In this document: piece after piece, positions 62,019-64,000 of the stretch
Position numbering within the stretch: position 1 is the stretch's first letter
Layout: every line of letters starts with the position of its first letter
From: Fusobacterium sp. JB019
GTDB lineage: Bacteria; Fusobacteriota; Fusobacteriia; Fusobacteriales; Fusobacteriaceae
Direction of reading: 5' to 3'
Assembly: GCA_030673965.1 (NCBI GenBank)
Contig: JAUTCN010000002.1
Coordinates: 248,001-312,000, forward strand
DNA: 64,000 bases
Notes under the pieces: model-generated
Told to the model about the DNA's origin: nothing
The model's database searches: none
The model's input: the letters and a program-made list of their open reading frames with translations, nothing else
Made by a program: the position numbers and the translations under genes

Positions 62019-63500
62019 TTACTTTCTTTTTTTTATATTTTTTATAATAGGCATCATTATAAATAACATAGATAATAAGAATAGCCCTATAGAAATCCCA
62101 CTTGATAAGAATATTTTAAAATTATAATTAGAAATAGTTAACGCTTGAATAAAATTCTTTTCCATCATACTACCAAGTATCATACAAAGAATAAGTGGCG
62201 ATAAAGGCAAAGATATTTTATTAAACAAATATCCTAAAATACCAAAGAAAATAGTCAAATAAATTGCAAAAACACTATTTAATATAGCATATGATCCTGT
62301 AACACATAATATAGTTACTACAACTGCTAATATATCTTTAGGTAAATTTAAAATTATACCTGCAAAATGTCTACAAAATATTACGCCTAAAGGAAACATT
62401 ATTATATTAGCCACTAAAAAACTAACCATTATATGAAAAGCTACACCAGGATAATCTGTAAATAATGCAGGACCTGCTTTTACACCTTGAATTGTTAAAG
62501 CTCCTAAAAATAAAGCTGAACTTGAATTTCCTGGTATCCCCAAAGATAACAAAGGTACCATTGAACTTGCTACAACAGAATTATTTGCAGATTCTGGAGC
62601 TGCTATTCCTTCATCTATACCTGTTCCAAATACTTTATTTTTTAATCTTTTCATTGTTAAATCATAAGACATAAATACTGCCATAATGAAACCTGCTCCT
62701 GGAAGTACTCCGCATCCACTTCCTATTAAACTAGATGTTATCCATGTAGGCAAAAGCTTCTTTGCCATCTTTTTACTTATTAAAACAGAACCAATCTTTC
62801 CTGGCTTCTTAATTTGTTCTTGTTTCATCCCTATATTCTCAAGAATATTTAATAATGATACCACTCCAAATAAACCGATTAACGCTGGAACAAAAGGAAC
62901 GCCTGAAAATAAATTATAATTTCCAAAAGTAAATCTTGTAGTACCAGTTTGAGCACTTATACCAACTAGTGATATAAATAACCCTACAAATAAACTAATT
63001 ATATTTTTCATAATATCTTTTGTAGCCATTCCTAGTACACTACTTATTCCTAATACACCTAACATAAAGTATTCTGGAGGGCCAAACTTTAAAGCTTGAT
63101 TTGCTAAAATAGGAGCAAAAAATAGTAATATCAATGAACTAAATATTCCTCCAAAAACTGAACTAGAAATAGATATTCCTAAAGCTTGATTTGCTTCTCC
63201 TCGTTCTGTCATAGGATATCCATCTAATGTAGTTACTAATGATGCTGCTGTACCTGGTATTTTTAATAAAATTGCAGGAATAGATCCACCATAACAAGAA
63301 GCTGTATAAACTCCTACCAACAAACATAATGCAACATGAGGAGCCATTCCAAAAGTAATAGGAATTAAAACTGCCATTGTTATTGTGTCATTTAATCCTG
63401 GTAAAGCACCTACAAGCATTCCTAACATAACTCCAAATGTTAATACTAGTAAATTTGTAGGATTTAAAACACTTGAAAAACCTAATAATATATGTTCCAT
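62019..63500 (-). CDS. tctA: Tripartite tricarboxylate transporter, large membrane subunit
   Basis: A 493-residue protein with about twelve hydrophobic segments. Family signature GALPGLNDTITMAVLIPITFGM is at the N-terminus, with GGSIPAILLKIPGTAAS and GIPGNSSSALFLGAL later. With TctB and a periplasmic binding protein it imports citrate or other carboxylates using an ion gradient. AGGAGG precedes the ATG. The binding protein TctC is not in the window; it probably lies just beyond 64000 on this strand. Confidence 0.94.
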   Translation of the reverse strand: MEHILLGFSSVLNPTNLLVLTFGVMLGMLVGALPGLNDTITMAVLIPITFGMAPHVALCLLVGVYTASCYGGSIPAILLKIPGTAASLVTTLDGYPMTERGEANQALGISISSSVFGGIFSSLILLFFAPILANQALKFGPPEYFMLGVLGISSVLGMATKDIMKNIISLFVGLFISLVGISAQTGTTRFTFGNYNLFSGVPFVPALIGLFGVVSLLNILENIGMKQEQIKKPGKIGSVLISKKMAKKLLPTWITSSLIGSGCGVLPGAGFIMAVFMSYDLTMKRLKNKVFGTGIDEGIAAPESANNSVVASSMVPLLSLGIPGNSSSALFLGALTIQGVKAGPALFTDYPGVAFHIMVSFLVANIIMFPLGVIFCRHFAGIILNLPKDILAVVVTILCVTGSYAILNSVFAIYLTIFFGILGYLFNKISLPLSPLILCMILGSMMEKNFIQALTISNYNFKIFLSSGISIGLFLLSMLFIMMPIIKNIKKRK

Positions 63501-63509
63501 TTTTCCTCC

Positions 63510-63938
63510 TTAAAAAATACTTGGTAATGGGACCTTTAATACAAAACTAAATAAACTATATACTATAATTGTTGTACCTAAGGATACAATAACAGTTCTT
63601 TTTAAATTAACTTTTTCTGATAACATAAAAAGAATTAAAGCACATAAAATAAATGTTGATATCAAATAACCTGCATATTCTATAGCTATTGAATACACTA
63701 TTAAAGATATAATCATTATTCCTACAACTTTATAGTTTTTATCTTTTAATTTCTCATTATTATTTTCTTTCAATGTAACTAATAGCAAAATAATTGATGT
63801 TAAAATAACTCCGCCACCTATTAAGTAAGGAAATATACTTTCTATTCCTACTACACTGTTTTTAGTACCTACGCATATATATATTCCAAATAATATACCT
63901 AAAATACTAAGAATAATATCAATAATTTTTTTATTCAT
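63510..63938 (-). CDS. tctB: Tripartite tricarboxylate transporter, small membrane subunit
   Basis: A 142-residue membrane protein with four hydrophobic segments (IIDIILSILGILFGIYICVG, LIGGGVILTSIILLLV, VVGIMIISLIVYSIAI, VIVSLGTTIIVYSLFSFVL). TctB proteins are poorly conserved in sequence; the position nine bases ahead of tctA and the size make the call. The upstream hairpin suggests it is expressed by read-through from the next gene. Confidence 0.85.
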   Translation of the reverse strand: MNKKIIDIILSILGILFGIYICVGTKNSVVGIESIFPYLIGGGVILTSIILLLVTLKENNNEKLKDKNYKVVGIMIISLIVYSIAIEYAGYLISTFILCALILFMLSEKVNLKRTVIVSLGTTIIVYSLFSFVLKVPLPSIF

Positions 63939-63960
63939 ATTTTCTTCTCCTTTTTAAAAA

Positions 63961-63985
63961 TCAAGGAGAGATAAACTCTCCTTGA
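63961..63985 (-). terminator. Hairpin upstream of tctB
   Basis: TCAAGGAGAG / CTCTCCTTGA with a five-base loop, T tract on the minus strand. Probably ends or attenuates the gene beyond the window, likely tctC, which is usually made in excess of TctA and TctB. Confidence 0.7.
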
Positions 63986-64000
63986 TAATAAGAACTATTT

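Noticed and set aside
1-64000. Integrated mobile elements, prophage, rRNA or tRNA genes
   Set aside because: No transposase, integrase, phage structural gene, terminal inverted repeats, cloverleaf or rRNA signature was recognised.

Overview
This 64 kb window is AT-rich, densely coded bacterial DNA. It has short intergenic gaps, strong AGGAGG-type ribosome binding sites and many perfect hairpin terminators. A secreted beta-barrel protein implies an outer membrane. This is combined with Firmicutes-like features: CIRCE control of clpB, a bifunctional GshF, RNase M5 and an FMN riboswitch. Together they suggest an anaerobic, amino-acid-using member of the Fusobacteriota (Fusobacterium, Ilyobacter or Cetobacterium type). 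That placement is inference from gene content; no rRNA, tRNA, insertion sequence, prophage or CRISPR array was seen.

Layout. 1-5.6 kb: ogt, then panC-panD-panS (pantothenate from imported pantoate), followed without room for a new promoter by a divergent citrate-lyase-like citD-citE-citF set whose catalytic motifs are altered. 5.6-12.7 kb (minus strand): outer-membrane barrel, Fic protein, AcuI-type reductase with MarR regulator, DUF3298 lipoprotein, and a CoA-disulfide reductase/cyclase/rubredoxin unit. 12.9-16.7 kb (minus): queH, a radical SAM gene, an RpiR regulator and nagB in one coupled operon, then yjdM. 16.7-22.7 kb: a sigma-54 activator divergent from nhaC-iadA, with a clear -24/-12 promoter and two candidate activator sites, then a CoA-transferase. 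22.7-26.6 kb: SDR/HxlR pair, DUF2249-CMD fusion, DUF523 protein and TauE exporter. 26.7-32.5 kb: two overlapping MATE transporters, gshF and a membrane ferredoxin. 32.5-49 kb: acylphosphatase, crr, clpB under CIRCE, LTA-synthase-like enzyme, transporters, RNase M5 with a methyltransferase partner, ALDH, a PLP decarboxylase, MerR, an orphan precorrin-2 dehydrogenase, a third MATE and GltS. 49-53 kb: FMN riboswitch and ribH-ribD-ribE-ribBA. 53-61.5 kb (minus): a complete ten-gene histidine operon (hisZGDCBHAFI-K) preceded by a His-rich leader peptide and a terminator. 61.6-64 kb: a RidA-like protein with TctA and TctB.

How the parts work together. The riboflavin block makes riboflavin from GTP and ribulose 5-phosphate under FMN feedback. 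The histidine block is a full pathway from PRPP to histidinol, including the short HisG that needs HisZ, and is probably controlled by ribosome stalling on His codons. PanC/PanD/PanS supply pantothenate for CoA, the precursor of the citrate-lyase prosthetic group. GshF, CoA-disulfide reductase and rubredoxin point to thiol and oxygen defence in an anaerobe.

The strongest candidates for something undescribed are: the diverged CitDEF-like complex linked to pantothenate genes, the His attenuator in this lineage, the sigma-54 controlled isoaspartyl-dipeptide unit, a RibD carrying an insertion of about 110 residues, and an apparent ATT start codon in ribE.
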